Positions 6,305 through 15,397 of a DNA stretch of 40,451 bases are shown one piece after another. Every line of letters starts with the position of its first letter. The first letter of the stretch is position 1. The stretch is from Candidatus Cryptobacteroides faecipullorum. GTDB taxonomy: Bacteria > Bacteroidota > Bacteroidia > Bacteroidales > UBA932. The notes beneath the pieces are model-generated. The model did not search any database. It worked only from the letters and a program-made list of their open reading frames with translations, and had not been told where the DNA came from. Position numbers and translations under genes: made by a program. The stretch lies in NCBI GenBank assembly GCA_017694885.1, contig JADIMH010000062.1:1-40451 (forward strand). Direction: 5' to 3'.

Positions 6305-8056
6305 ATGTTTTGTCCTGAGTGCGGTCATAAGATAGAAGAAGATGCACGCTTTTGTCCCGAATGCGGTACAAGAGTGGATTCCGGCGATGCCGTAACTTCA
6401 AAGCCGGTCCTTCAAAAGGCTCCGGAAGAGCAAAAGGGCAAAAGACCCCTTTACGGTCTGGTCTTCACCAATATCGGAATCCTTTCAGAGAAACTCCGCG
6501 CCGAGGCGTCTGAAGTAAAAGGGCTGCTGGAAAGCTTCATTGAATATAAAAAAAGTTCCGGTGTTTATTACAGACTCATCGATGCCGGAAACTATTCATA
6601 TGGAAAGGCCGGGCTTTTTTCAAGGGAAAGAACGGTACACCTTCATGCCGGAAGCTCTTTGGAAGAGTATATGGACATTCTCATGGATGTGCACAGGAAA
6701 GAGGAAAAGGCCGGAAAAGGCGTGTCGGAGTATCTTTTCATCATAGGCGGAAGCGACGTTATCCCTATGCCGAAAATACGGCATTATATCCGGGGGAAAA
6801 ACCATAGCGACAAGGATATAGAAACAGACATACTGTACTCCTGGCCTTACGGGGAAGAGATGGTCTCCTGTCTTGAAAGAATGGAGGCTTTCCGATATGA
6901 CCAGCTCTTCCATGTAGGAAGGCTTCCTTTGGGAGCGGACACTTCCGCTGACGATCTGACTGCCTATCTCCAGAGAGATGTTGACAACTCGGCGGGAATC
7001 CCTTTGGATTCAGCCTACGGACAATGCGATCCGAACTGGAAAAACGTATCGGTAAGAGTCGCGCAGGATCTCGCTGCTTCAGGACTACTGCCTGACCTCG
7101 GGAACAGGCTTTCATGCGATTCCTATTACAGGAGGATGATTCTTTCCCCTATGATTACAAGCGAAACCGTCTCCAGGGTTCTGAACACGGGAGCTTCACT
7201 GTATTATTTCAATCTGCATGGAGGAGAAGGGCGGAACATGTCGGGATATTTCGGGCAGACGCTGAAATCCAGCGGAGGGGAATGGTTTACGGTACTGACA
7301 CCACGGCATCTGGGAATGTGCTTGAAAGCCAATGCAGTCGTCAGCGAGGCCTGCTACGGGGCGAGGTTTACCGGTCTGGACAAATCGCATAGCATGCTGC
7401 TTTCGGCGATGTCGGCATCTTCGCTCGTTTTCCTGGGATCTTCACGGGTGGCATGGGGTTCCGTCGACGGGAAAACCGCGACCCCGGAGAATACACCGGT
7501 AGGGTTTGCCGACATACTTGCTGCAACCTTCCTCCGGTCGGTCCTGCAAGGGAAAACGGCAGGGGAAGCTTTGTTCGATGCGAGAAAGAACATATTTTCC
7601 AACTATGAACTCGGAGAACCTATAGCTGCCCTTACCGTAGTGGAATTCAATCTTTTCGGAGATCCTTCGCTTGGATTTTCAAATGAATCATCCATATATC
7701 CGTCCGTTGAGGACGATGATTGCAAAAGTTTCGTTCCAGGAGATGCCGAAATGAAAATCACTGCATGCGAACCTGTCACTGACGGCTCTGAGGGCAATTC
7801 CGTATTGGACATGGTCAGAAATGCAGTCGATACCAATATAAATGCCATACATTCCATGATATCGGAATATCTCTACGGCAACTATAACGTAGAAGTAAGA
7901 AAGCCGGATGATATCTTCAGGATCCGATTCAGTGACGGCAGGGAAGAATTCCGCTTTACGTACAGCACCGGAACGTCTGGAAATGACATAAAGACCGGCT
8001 ACATGGTAACGGCGACGCCACAAGGGAAAATAAACAATGTTTTTTCAACAAAATAG
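6305..8056 (+). CDS. Zinc-ribbon C25 (gingipain-fold) cysteine peptidase
   Basis: The 583-residue protein starts with a zinc ribbon (C3, C6, C17, C20). The central region follows the peptidase C25/gingipain pattern: YLFIIGGSDVIPMP (144-157), GRLPLG (205-210), a catalytic-histidine segment YFNLHGGEG (H305), a catalytic-cysteine segment VSEACYGARF (C350), and the late family motif NLFGDPSLG (449-457). C25 belongs to clan CD with caspases. Gingipains are secreted, but this protein has no signal peptide or sorting domain, so it should act in the cytosol. About 125 further residues follow the protease domain. Neighbouring genes also encode CPxC zinc ribbons, suggesting a shared assembly. Cleavage specificity and substrate are unknown. 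Confidence 0.8.
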   Translation: MFCPECGHKIEEDARFCPECGTRVDSGDAVTSKPVLQKAPEEQKGKRPLYGLVFTNIGILSEKLRAEASEVKGLLESFIEYKKSSGVYYRLIDAGNYSYGKAGLFSRERTVHLHAGSSLEEYMDILMDVHRKEEKAGKGVSEYLFIIGGSDVIPMPKIRHYIRGKNHSDKDIETDILYSWPYGEEMVSCLERMEAFRYDQLFHVGRLPLGADTSADDLTAYLQRDVDNSAGIPLDSAYGQCDPNWKNVSVRVAQDLAASGLLPDLGNRLSCDSYYRRMILSPMITSETVSRVLNTGASLYYFNLHGGEGRNMSGYFGQTLKSSGGEWFTVLTPRHLGMCLKANAVVSEACYGARFTGLDKSHSMLLSAMSASSLVFLGSSRVAWGSVDGKTATPENTPVGFADILAATFLRSVLQGKTAGEALFDARKNIFSNYELGEPIAALTVVEFNLFGDPSLGFSNESSIYPSVEDDDCKSFVPGDAEMKITACEPVTDGSEGNSVLDMVRNAVDTNINAIHSMISEYLYGNYNVEVRKPDDIFRIRFSDGREEFRFTYSTGTSGNDIKTGYMVTATPQGKINNVFSTK

Positions 8057-8062
8057 GTAACT

Positions 8063-10258
8063 ATGAACTGTCCAAAATGCAACGCTCCGATAAAACCGGG
8101 AGCAAAATTCTGTACTTCCTGCGGCCAGAGGATAATGCCCGTGGAAGGAAATTCTCCTGCACAGGGTACGTCCGGTGCCGGCGCTTCTGTCAACGAGAGT
8201 CCCAAAGGCAACAGGGTTTCCCCTGATTTCAATGAAGTGAAAGGCCGTATCTATTGGAACATACAGCCCGGACAGGTGGCCCGCATAATAGACGAATCCG
8301 AATTCGATTCATACGGCAGGATTTCAGGAATAATTGTCCAGGAAGGGACAACAGCCTTTATCAGGGCCAACGGGAAGACCATCGCCAGCATCAGCGGAGG
8401 AGTGTATGACTTTACAGGAAGCGGGAATTCTATAATTGCAGGCCTTAAGAAGTTCTGCAGCTTCATAGTGAATCTGTTCCGGAAGAAGCAGGAGGAGGCA
8501 AAAGAGCCGTCCGGAGAAGAACTTTACAGACAGCAGCAGGAGGCGATCCTGGAATATGCAAGGAAAGGGGCCGCCTTTTCAGTAGTGGTCCTGCTCGACA
8601 AGGCGTTCCCGATGCTCATTGGCGCACGTCAGGCTAATCCTGACGATTACAGGAATTTTGTGCCGATGACCATACGTACCGCCCATCTCGACATAAAGGT
8701 AGGAGTGAACGCCTACTTCAGGATAACGGAACAGGAAAAGTTCATTCTGCATTACCTGTCCGGACAGAAAATGCTTAATACTACCCATTTGCTGGACAGC
8801 ATAAGCGACCCGGTAAGAACGGCCGTACAGGACGTTCTCTCTGATGTGGATCTGGCTTCCGAAACAGTTCCCAAAGAGTTGTGCACAAAGATAAAGGATG
8901 CCGTAAACGCCGTAGCGCCGGAACTGTTTTTCGGCCTGTCAATGGTCAGGATTGTGGAAATATCCGCATCCAATGAAGATCTGGAAAGGTTCAGGGCTCT
9001 CGGAAGGGAAATGTACCTTTCAGAGCAGGAGCTCGACTATCTGAAACGCACCAATGATTTCAAGAACAGGCTTGCTTCCGTACTTGCCGGCCAGCAGGTG
9101 AATGAGGCGGCTTCCGAACTCGATCTGAGGAAGAGGCTTGCAGAAGTGAACAAGGACGGGCTGCTGCACGAAAGCGAGGTAGAGCGTTTCGTCCATTTTC
9201 TCAGGAACGAGCAGGCGGTCAGTCTTGCCCGGAGCGATGATGAAAGGGATGCGGCACTGGCGGAGCTGGCCAAGACGGGGCTGCTCAGACAGGATGAAAT
9301 AGATGAAATAGGCCACAGGGTCACAACAGACAGGTACCGCAGGGGAATGGCTTTCCAGATGATGCAGCTGAAGGACGGAATCGAATTCGAACGCATCCGG
9401 ATGGAAGGAGAGGCCGAAAAGGCTGCACTGATAGTGAAGAAAGAGCTTGAACTGGCTGGATTGCAGGACGATTATCAGGACAGCAGATTCTATAAGGATC
9501 TTGAAAAGAAGAAAGCCGTCGCTTCTGCCGGACTGGATATCGAACAGAGAAAGAGGGACATGGACTATCAGGATGCCAGACGCATCCATGATATGAAGAA
9601 AGAAGACGACAACGCCCAGTTCCAGCAGTTCATCGCAATGCAGAGAATGGCGGAAGAGGCTAAGGAGAACGAGCGCAGGCATGAGGCGGAAATGGAACAG
9701 GCAAGGCTCCGGAATGCAGAGGAAATGGAGAGAATGAAATGGGAAAACGCCAAGGATCTCTCGGACGAGAAAGTCTGGGCGCTCAAAGGCGGAGATGCGG
9801 CTGCAGAATATGCCCGGAACAAATACAGTGCGGATGCACAGCGTGAAGCAAGCGACAGACTTGAAGCCCAGAGAAGGGAAATGGACGGACGGCTCGATGC
9901 AGAACGTGCATCGAGGGATGCGGAACACAGGGAGACACAGGCCCAGATGTTCCAGATGATGAGGGAAGTGCTGAATATGGCCGGAGGTATGCAGAACCAG
10001 AAACTCGAAGATAAGGATCGCCAGCTGCGAGAGCGGGATGAACGGCTCCTCAGACAGGAAGGGAGGATGGACACGGCATATGACAGGGCCCTCGACTATA
10101 CCACTAAAGACAGCAGACCGGCTGCGGAACGGCAGGCCCCTGTCAGAGTCACGGTCGAAAGTCCTGCCGCCCGGACTTCCGTCACTTGCCCGGAATGCGG
10201 GGCCGGGCTGGAACCGGGAGCAAAATTCTGCCCTGACTGCGGAACGGAAATAAACTGA
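8063..10258 (+). CDS. SPFH/band-7 protein with zinc ribbons at both ends
   Basis: The 731-residue protein has an N-terminal zinc ribbon (C3, C6, C17, C20) and a C-terminal one (about 708-726, CPECG and CPDCG). Residues about 55-320 resemble an SPFH/band-7 domain of the YdjI type (annotated in databases as virion-core-like). About 320-680 are highly charged coiled coil, dense in E, R, K and Q. SPFH proteins oligomerise into membrane-bound scaffolds. In Bacillus subtilis the zinc-ribbon SPFH protein YdjI works with YdjG and YdjH in a PspA-related membrane-stress module. By analogy this protein may form a platform on the inner face of the cytoplasmic membrane, binding the protease and the 10515-11705 product through zinc ribbons. 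That last step is inference. It lies 6 bp after the protease gene. Confidence 0.8.
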   Translation: MNCPKCNAPIKPGAKFCTSCGQRIMPVEGNSPAQGTSGAGASVNESPKGNRVSPDFNEVKGRIYWNIQPGQVARIIDESEFDSYGRISGIIVQEGTTAFIRANGKTIASISGGVYDFTGSGNSIIAGLKKFCSFIVNLFRKKQEEAKEPSGEELYRQQQEAILEYARKGAAFSVVVLLDKAFPMLIGARQANPDDYRNFVPMTIRTAHLDIKVGVNAYFRITEQEKFILHYLSGQKMLNTTHLLDSISDPVRTAVQDVLSDVDLASETVPKELCTKIKDAVNAVAPELFFGLSMVRIVEISASNEDLERFRALGREMYLSEQELDYLKRTNDFKNRLASVLAGQQVNEAASELDLRKRLAEVNKDGLLHESEVERFVHFLRNEQAVSLARSDDERDAALAELAKTGLLRQDEIDEIGHRVTTDRYRRGMAFQMMQLKDGIEFERIRMEGEAEKAALIVKKELELAGLQDDYQDSRFYKDLEKKKAVASAGLDIEQRKRDMDYQDARRIHDMKKEDDNAQFQQFIAMQRMAEEAKENERRHEAEMEQARLRNAEEMERMKWENAKDLSDEKVWALKGGDAAAEYARNKYSADAQREASDRLEAQRREMDGRLDAERASRDAEHRETQAQMFQMMREVLNMAGGMQNQKLEDKDRQLRERDERLLRQEGRMDTAYDRALDYTTKDSRPAAERQAPVRVTVESPAARTSVTCPECGAGLEPGAKFCPDCGTEIN

Positions 10259-10263
10259 CACAC

Positions 10264-10518
10264 ATGGAAGAAATCATCGGAACCATACGCTGCGATACTT
10301 TCGACAAGGAGTCCAAATCAGAGGGAACAAGGGCTGTACTTGTCGGCAAAGACGGCAGGGAATACAAACTCTACAGGAAAGAAACATATCCTGTAGATGA
10401 CGCCATTCTGATCTCCTTCGATGGAAAAGAAGTGCAGATTACCGGCGAGAACGAGGAGGACACCGGCAATTTCTGCGTAGTGTCCATAAAGGAAACTAAT
10501 AAAACCGATAACATATGA
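10264..10518 (+). CDS. Small conserved-context protein, unknown function
   Basis: The 84-residue protein is acidic and predicted cytoplasmic, with alternating hydrophobic and charged residues suggesting a small beta-rich fold (AVLVGKDGREYKLYR, then DDAILISFDGKEVQITG). There is no recognisable family, signal or membrane segment. It starts 5 bp after the SPFH gene and its stop overlaps the next start (ATGA), so translational coupling within the operon is likely. It may be an accessory subunit of the zinc-ribbon assembly. Confidence 0.75.
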   Translation: MEEIIGTIRCDTFDKESKSEGTRAVLVGKDGREYKLYRKETYPVDDAILISFDGKEVQITGENEEDTGNFCVVSIKETNKTDNI

Positions 10519-11705
10519 GCAACGAAAGAGTATGTCCGGAGTGCGGAACGAAGTTGGCGCCGGACGAGAGATTCTGTCCGGACTGCGGGGCCGAAGTCCC
10601 TGTCACGGAGACTCCTGAAACCGGGAAAGACACCCCTGTAATAGGAGACGGGGCAAGAGCCAACATAATGGGCAGCGTATCCAGCACCAGCAACAGACAG
10701 ACAAACATCAGTACTTCCAAAGTCGACAATTCCTCCACCGTCCACAACAATACCACCATTGTGATGGGAAAGGAAAAGGCTGAATATTGCGAAGTATGCG
10801 GGAATCCGTTCGGAGAGAAGCATGCCCGCTGTCCGAAATGCGGAAAGCAGATATGTTTCGACTGCAGGGTGCCAGGCAAAAACAGGTGCATCGAATGCGA
10901 GAAGAAAGCCCTGAACGAATACAGGCTTGCATTCCAGCAGCTGTTCGTCACCACCGGAGGGGACATAGGAGTGTCCGGAAGGCAGATGATGGACCAGAAA
11001 GCCCGTGAACTGGATGTCGAAAAGGAGAAAAAAGGAATCGAGGAAGAAATATCCGGAGCATTCAGGCCGGCGGCAAAAGCAGTCCAGCCGGGTCCGGTAC
11101 AGGCAAGGCCGCAACAGCAAACCGCTTCAACGGGAACATTCTCTCCTGCCGGAAGCAAAGGGATAGGTTCCCTTACAGGCGGTTCTCCTGCAACTCCGCC
11201 TTCGTCAAAAGGTCCGGAAAAAGGGAAAAGCAAGGCGTGGGTATGGATTGTCATAGCGGCAGTTGCGGCCGCAGCCGTATTCTTCGCCGTATCCGGCAAC
11301 GGAGACAAGACGGAAAGTCCGGCGCCCGTCTCAACTGAAAAGACCCGGGACGTTCCTCAGGACCAGGAATCCCAGAAGGAAGAAAAGGCCCGGACGCAGC
11401 CGGAGGCAAAACCTGCCGGGACAACCCCGGCAGCTTCTCCGGCCAAATCCGGCCAGGCGGCAAAACCGGCTCCTGCAGCCAAGACAGACGTCAACTATGA
11501 AAAAGGCATGGAAGCATACAACAGCGGAAACGGGCTCGAGGCATTGGATTACTTCAAGGCATCGGGAAGCGCTGATGCCCACTACATGATAGGAGTAATC
11601 TATGAAAACGGATGCGGTTCCGTAGGGGCCAATGCCATGATGGCACGCAAGAGTTTCAAGAAAGCTGCGGACATGGGCAGCAAGAAAGCCGAAGCGAAAC
11701 TATAA
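10515..11705 (+). CDS. Zinc-ribbon, single-pass membrane protein with C-terminal Sel1-like repeats
   Basis: The 396 residues are modular. An N-terminal zinc ribbon has C7, C10, C21 and C24. A second cysteine-rich finger (about 92-128: CEVCG, CPKCG, CFDC, CIEC) looks like a RING or B-box-type treble clef. A low-complexity P/A/S/G-rich linker follows, then one transmembrane helix (about 241-259) preceded by KGKSK. A second linker leads to a Sel1/TPR-like repeat (about 330-396, GVIYENGCGSVGANAMMARK). The basic flank predicts fingers in the cytosol and Sel1 repeats in the periplasm. It could therefore connect the cytosolic protease and SPFH scaffold to the exported proteins encoded downstream. 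The layout recalls B. subtilis YdjG, but homology is not established. Confidence 0.75.
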   Translation: MSNERVCPECGTKLAPDERFCPDCGAEVPVTETPETGKDTPVIGDGARANIMGSVSSTSNRQTNISTSKVDNSSTVHNNTTIVMGKEKAEYCEVCGNPFGEKHARCPKCGKQICFDCRVPGKNRCIECEKKALNEYRLAFQQLFVTTGGDIGVSGRQMMDQKARELDVEKEKKGIEEEISGAFRPAAKAVQPGPVQARPQQQTASTGTFSPAGSKGIGSLTGGSPATPPSSKGPEKGKSKAWVWIVIAAVAAAAVFFAVSGNGDKTESPAPVSTEKTRDVPQDQESQKEEKARTQPEAKPAGTTPAASPAKSGQAAKPAPAAKTDVNYEKGMEAYNSGNGLEALDYFKASGSADAHYMIGVIYENGCGSVGANAMMARKSFKKAADMGSKKAEAKL

Positions 11706-11755
11706 CGCTTTTATAAAATAACTTATTATTTATCTAACTTTTAATTTATCGAGCT

Positions 11756-12676
11756 ATGTTAAAAAAAATCATTTTGGGATGCGCAGCTCTTGCTTTTGCC
11801 ACTGCTGCACTGGCTCAGGAGGGTAAGCCCCGCATGTACATCAACAATTTCACGTTCGCCGAAGGAGTGACCGAATCGAACGGGACGGCAGTGTATCAGG
11901 CAGTTGTAGCGGGATTAAACAGTACCCAGCGTTTCGAGGTAGCGACCGAAGGAATGGAATCAGCCCTTTCACAGGAAATTGCACGACGTTCCTCAGAAGC
12001 CGCAATGCATGATGACAAGACCAGGAATGAAGTGTTGATGGCAGCAGGCTGCCAGTACGTACTGAGCGGGAACGTTATCAAGTGCGACATCGAAACAACC
12101 GTTCTCGATGACGGCAGCAAACTTTACAACTGCATTCTGAGCTACTCCGTTACGGTAGCTGAAGTGGCTACATCGACTACCGTTGCATCCGAAAAATTCG
12201 ACAGCAATAACGGAATACTGACAGGTTCAGTAAGTTCAGCAAGCTCTCCTGAGCAGGCCATAGCCAATGAAGTAGGACGTATTGAGAAAAATATGGAACG
12301 CTTCGTCGTGAACAATTTCCCTGTCGAGGGAATCCTTGTCGCATCCGACTATGAAGTCAAAAAGGACAAGCTCGTTTCATGCTATATCAATCTCGGCTCG
12401 GATCAGGGCGTAAAGGTAGGGGACCTTTTTGTAGTCAAGGGTCCTAAGGTCGTTCTGGGCAACGTCACTTACAACGAAATCGGACGCATCAAGGTAGATG
12501 AAATCGTAGCCGGTTCCATTTCACAGTGCAAGGTGCTCGCAGGTCCTAAGGAAATCTACATGGCGATCGAGAACTATCTTGCCCTCGATGAAGCCTCACA
12601 GCAGTCCCAGCCTATCAAAGTACAGGCTATGGTAAGGGAGAGCGTAGGAAACGTATTGGGTAAAATAGGCCTTTAA
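11756..12676 (+). CDS. Exported CsgG/TolB-like protein with FlgT C-terminal-like domain
   Basis: The 306-residue protein has a signal peptide (about 1-20, cleavage before QEGKP). Residues about 25-180 resemble the CsgG/LpoB/TolB-N fold (YINNFTFAEGV, then a GCQYVLSGNVIKCD segment). Residues about 200-270 resemble the FlgT C-terminal SH3-like domain (YINLGSDQGVKVGDLFVVKG). In Vibrio, FlgT builds the flagellar H ring in the outer membrane, and CsgG-family proteins form outer-membrane pores or activate wall synthases. No flagellar genes are present here, so a different envelope role is expected. It starts 50 bp after the preceding gene in the same direction; no clear own promoter is seen in that gap. 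Confidence 0.7.
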   Translation: MLKKIILGCAALAFATAALAQEGKPRMYINNFTFAEGVTESNGTAVYQAVVAGLNSTQRFEVATEGMESALSQEIARRSSEAAMHDDKTRNEVLMAAGCQYVLSGNVIKCDIETTVLDDGSKLYNCILSYSVTVAEVATSTTVASEKFDSNNGILTGSVSSASSPEQAIANEVGRIEKNMERFVVNNFPVEGILVASDYEVKKDKLVSCYINLGSDQGVKVGDLFVVKGPKVVLGNVTYNEIGRIKVDEIVAGSISQCKVLAGPKEIYMAIENYLALDEASQQSQPIKVQAMVRESVGNVLGKIGL

Positions 12677-12700
12677 TATATTGACTTTAATAATATAACA

Positions 12701-12746
12701 GGATGGCGGCCGGGACAGTTGCCCTGACAGGTTCCGGTCTCCATCC
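12701..12746 (+). promoter_or_regulatory. Stem-loop in the 5' leader of the 12761 gene
   Basis: GGATGG (12701-12706) pairs with CCATCC (12741-12746), and CCGGGAC (12710-12716) with GTTCCGG (12731-12737), giving a two-part stem. It ends 14 bp before the start codon and has no T-run. It could be an RNA-processing or stability element that sets relative expression within the operon. Confidence 0.45.
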
Positions 12747-12760
12747 ATTTCAAATCCGTT

Positions 12761-14011
12761 ATGAGAAAATTCACAGCAACCGCAGCCGGAATCATTCTTG
12801 CCGGTTTCCTTTCATCCGCAGCAGGCGCACAAGAGTACCTGCAGGTAGTGTCCCTTGAGTCCGACAACGGAGTCCAGGGCGTGTTTACGTCCGCCGGGAG
12901 CGCCGAAAACAAGAAAGACATTGAAACCGATGCGATAAAGTCGCTTTTCTATACTCTGTTTTTCTCGGGTGTAGATGGCGTAAATGACGGGAAACCTCTT
13001 GTCGGCAAGCCGAATCCGGGCTATACGAACTCATTTTTCAACTCAACGGCAAGATACGCTTCATATGTCTTGAGCGTTGAAGATGCGGCAAAGCCGCAAA
13101 AGATAGGAAATGCTTTCCAGGGAACGAAACGGATTACGGTCCGGCTGCGTCAGCTTGTCAATGATGTAAAGAAAAATACAGGCTATGAAGAAATGGAAGC
13201 CGCAGTACAGCGTACGCTTCCAAAGCCGACGATAATAGTCGTTCCGTACAAGAAAGCCGGGGAAAGCTTCGATGCCATACTCCAGAACAACTACGATCTC
13301 AGGGTAGCCGTAAGTGCGGTCCAGAGGGGGTTTGAAGATTGCGATATCAAGACAATCGACCTGCAGGCCCGGATCGACAGAATCAAGAGAAACGCCCAAT
13401 ATGAGGAAAATGCAGGTGCTGCAGATTCGAACGACAAACAGCTTCTCGAATCTTCCGGTGCGGATGTCTATGTGACTGTCGATGTCATGAAAGATGTAGC
13501 CGACAACGGTTCCAGGATTTCACTTATAATGAAAGCCTATGAAACTGCCAGCGGAACGGTCTGGGCATCTCAGGACGGATGGACCAACAGGTTCCAGACC
13601 GATGCCACAGATGTCCTCTGCTCCTATGCAATAAAGGACAATCTGCCTGAATTCCTCGACCAGATAGTAAAGAATTACTCGATGCCGGTAAGAGCTTCAC
13701 TTCAGATTTCCCTCAGCGGGATGTCGATGAACACTATAGGAGAAGCCCTGTGCTCCGACGGGACAAGGGTAATGACCTTTATCCAGAACTGGCTTGACAG
13801 GAATGCCAATGAAGGGGACTACCATCTTCAGGGTATCGTTGACGAAAAAGCCATATTCGACTATGTGATGCTGCCGAACCAGGACAAGGACGGATACCGG
13901 ATGACCCCGGACAAATTTGCCGGAGAACTCAGACAGGAACTTTCCGACCGTGGCATTTCATCTACATACCGTCTTGAAGGCAATGTCATGTTCCTTATAC
14001 TTGACCTTTAA
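12761..14011 (+). CDS. Exported DUF6175-like envelope protein
   Basis: The 416-residue protein has a signal peptide (about 1-23, ending AAGAQ). Residues about 150-260 contain a TolB/FlgT-middle-like pattern (PTIIVVPYKKAG, then SSGADVYVTVDV and an ISLIMKAYE strand). Family identity (DUF6175, a Bacteroidota family of unknown function) is from recall of its general pattern and is moderate. It is probably periplasmic. It follows a CsgG/FlgT-like gene and precedes two LPP20-like genes, all facing the same way, suggesting parts of one envelope complex. Confidence 0.65.
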   Translation: MRKFTATAAGIILAGFLSSAAGAQEYLQVVSLESDNGVQGVFTSAGSAENKKDIETDAIKSLFYTLFFSGVDGVNDGKPLVGKPNPGYTNSFFNSTARYASYVLSVEDAAKPQKIGNAFQGTKRITVRLRQLVNDVKKNTGYEEMEAAVQRTLPKPTIIVVPYKKAGESFDAILQNNYDLRVAVSAVQRGFEDCDIKTIDLQARIDRIKRNAQYEENAGAADSNDKQLLESSGADVYVTVDVMKDVADNGSRISLIMKAYETASGTVWASQDGWTNRFQTDATDVLCSYAIKDNLPEFLDQIVKNYSMPVRASLQISLSGMSMNTIGEALCSDGTRVMTFIQNWLDRNANEGDYHLQGIVDEKAIFDYVMLPNQDKDGYRMTPDKFAGELRQELSDRGISSTYRLEGNVMFLILDL

Positions 14012-14026
14012 TCAATTTTCCGAATC

Positions 14027-15367
14027 ATGCGAAAAGCCATCATAAGCCTGTTTGTCCTGATAGCCGGAATAACCGCAGTCTCAGCACAGGCACCCGACTG
14101 GGTAAGACAGCATCCCGTATCCGAGAAAGAATACATCGGCGTAGGGTCAGCTTCTCTCGATGACCCTGACCACGTCAGGAAAGCGACTCAGGAGGCATTG
14201 GCAGACATTGCCTCACAGATAGCGATAAAAGTCGAAAGCACATCATTCCTTCATCAGGTGGATGTCGACGGGCATGCACGGGAAATGTTCGAAGACAGGA
14301 TCAACGGTTCAATGACAGCCTGGCTGGAAGGTCAGGAACTGGCCGGTTCCTATTCCGGCGAAGACAAGTATTATGTCTGCTATACCCTTGACAAAAAGCT
14401 ATATGCAGAGAAAGCCGCACAGAAAAGGGAAAGCGTCCTTTCTGCCGGACTCGACTATCTGCAGAAAGGTCGTGAGTCCGAAAATTCAATGGACCTGACC
14501 CAGGCGGTGCATCTTTATGCAAAAGGACTCGAGACAGTGGAACCATGGCTTTTCATGGATCTGACGGCATTTTCAGGGGGCAGGCAGGTAAATGTTCCCG
14601 TAGAACTTTACAATGCACTGCTGGGAGTTTTCAGCGGAATGGCGATAACGGTAAATACCTTGCAGATTTCCGGAGAAATGTATAAGCCCGTACCGGAACC
14701 TATCGCAGGCTGCCTTTCAAAAAACGGGGATGTCGTCCCTAACATAAAGCTCAAGGCATATTTCGAAACGGGAAGCGGAGTCATAACCCCGCCTGCCGCG
14801 ACGGACTACACGGGTACGGCGGAGTTTTACATTACAAACATCACATCCAAGGAACAGGTACAGGAAATCAGGATAACCGTCGACGATTCCGTCTGGAGCG
14901 ATCTTCCGGGAGCCTACTCGTATATGGTCGGCAGGCAGAACATTCCGTCAGCCAAAATCACGCTTGTTCTTGAAAGCGGACCTGTTTCGGCCTACCTGCA
15001 TGTCGGAGACAACGACCTTGAAGGCTGTGAAAAATACATCGGCAGCCTGCTTGCCAACAACTACTTCTCCCTTACTGAAGATCCGGATGCGGCCCAGTGC
15101 TTCGTAGACCTTTCTTCCGTTATAGACATGGGGGAAACAGTCTCCGGGGGCACATACGACCTCAATGTCTGCTACTGCTCGCTTTCACTGAAGATTTATG
15201 ACAACTCTACAGAAGAGCTTCTTCTCGACTACTCTGTCAACAATGTCAAGGTACTCGCACCGGTACACAAATCCGCAGAAGCGACTATAGCCATGTGCGT
15301 GAGGGAAGTCATGAAACGAGTCAACCGTGAACTTCCGGCCAAGTTAGGGAAAGTCAAGGTAATGTAA
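14027..15367 (+). CDS. Exported LPP20/FlgT-N-like protein
   Basis: The 446-residue protein has a signal peptide ending near VSAQ (about 21). Residues about 22-130 match the LPP20/FlgT N-terminal-like pattern (PDWVRQHP, EYIGVGSA, then an A-rich helix KATQEALADIASQIAIKV). A repeat-like helical stretch with YLQKGRESE follows, then beta-rich segments. LPP20-type domains occur in outer-membrane lipoproteins and in FlgT. This protein lacks a lipobox and should be periplasmic or loosely membrane-bound. It lies 15 bp after the DUF6175-like gene. No enzyme motif is seen. Confidence 0.7.
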   Translation: MRKAIISLFVLIAGITAVSAQAPDWVRQHPVSEKEYIGVGSASLDDPDHVRKATQEALADIASQIAIKVESTSFLHQVDVDGHAREMFEDRINGSMTAWLEGQELAGSYSGEDKYYVCYTLDKKLYAEKAAQKRESVLSAGLDYLQKGRESENSMDLTQAVHLYAKGLETVEPWLFMDLTAFSGGRQVNVPVELYNALLGVFSGMAITVNTLQISGEMYKPVPEPIAGCLSKNGDVVPNIKLKAYFETGSGVITPPAATDYTGTAEFYITNITSKEQVQEIRITVDDSVWSDLPGAYSYMVGRQNIPSAKITLVLESGPVSAYLHVGDNDLEGCEKYIGSLLANNYFSLTEDPDAAQCFVDLSSVIDMGETVSGGTYDLNVCYCSLSLKIYDNSTEELLLDYSVNNVKVLAPVHKSAEATIAMCVREVMKRVNRELPAKLGKVKVM

Positions 15368-15397
15368 CTATTGTATAACAAAATAAACTATCTCGAA

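Noticed and set aside
9020..10261. 413-codon open frame on the minus strand
   Set aside because: It is antisense to the SPFH coiled-coil gene; its composition is explained by the E/R/K-rich codons of the real gene, and it has no domain or promoter.
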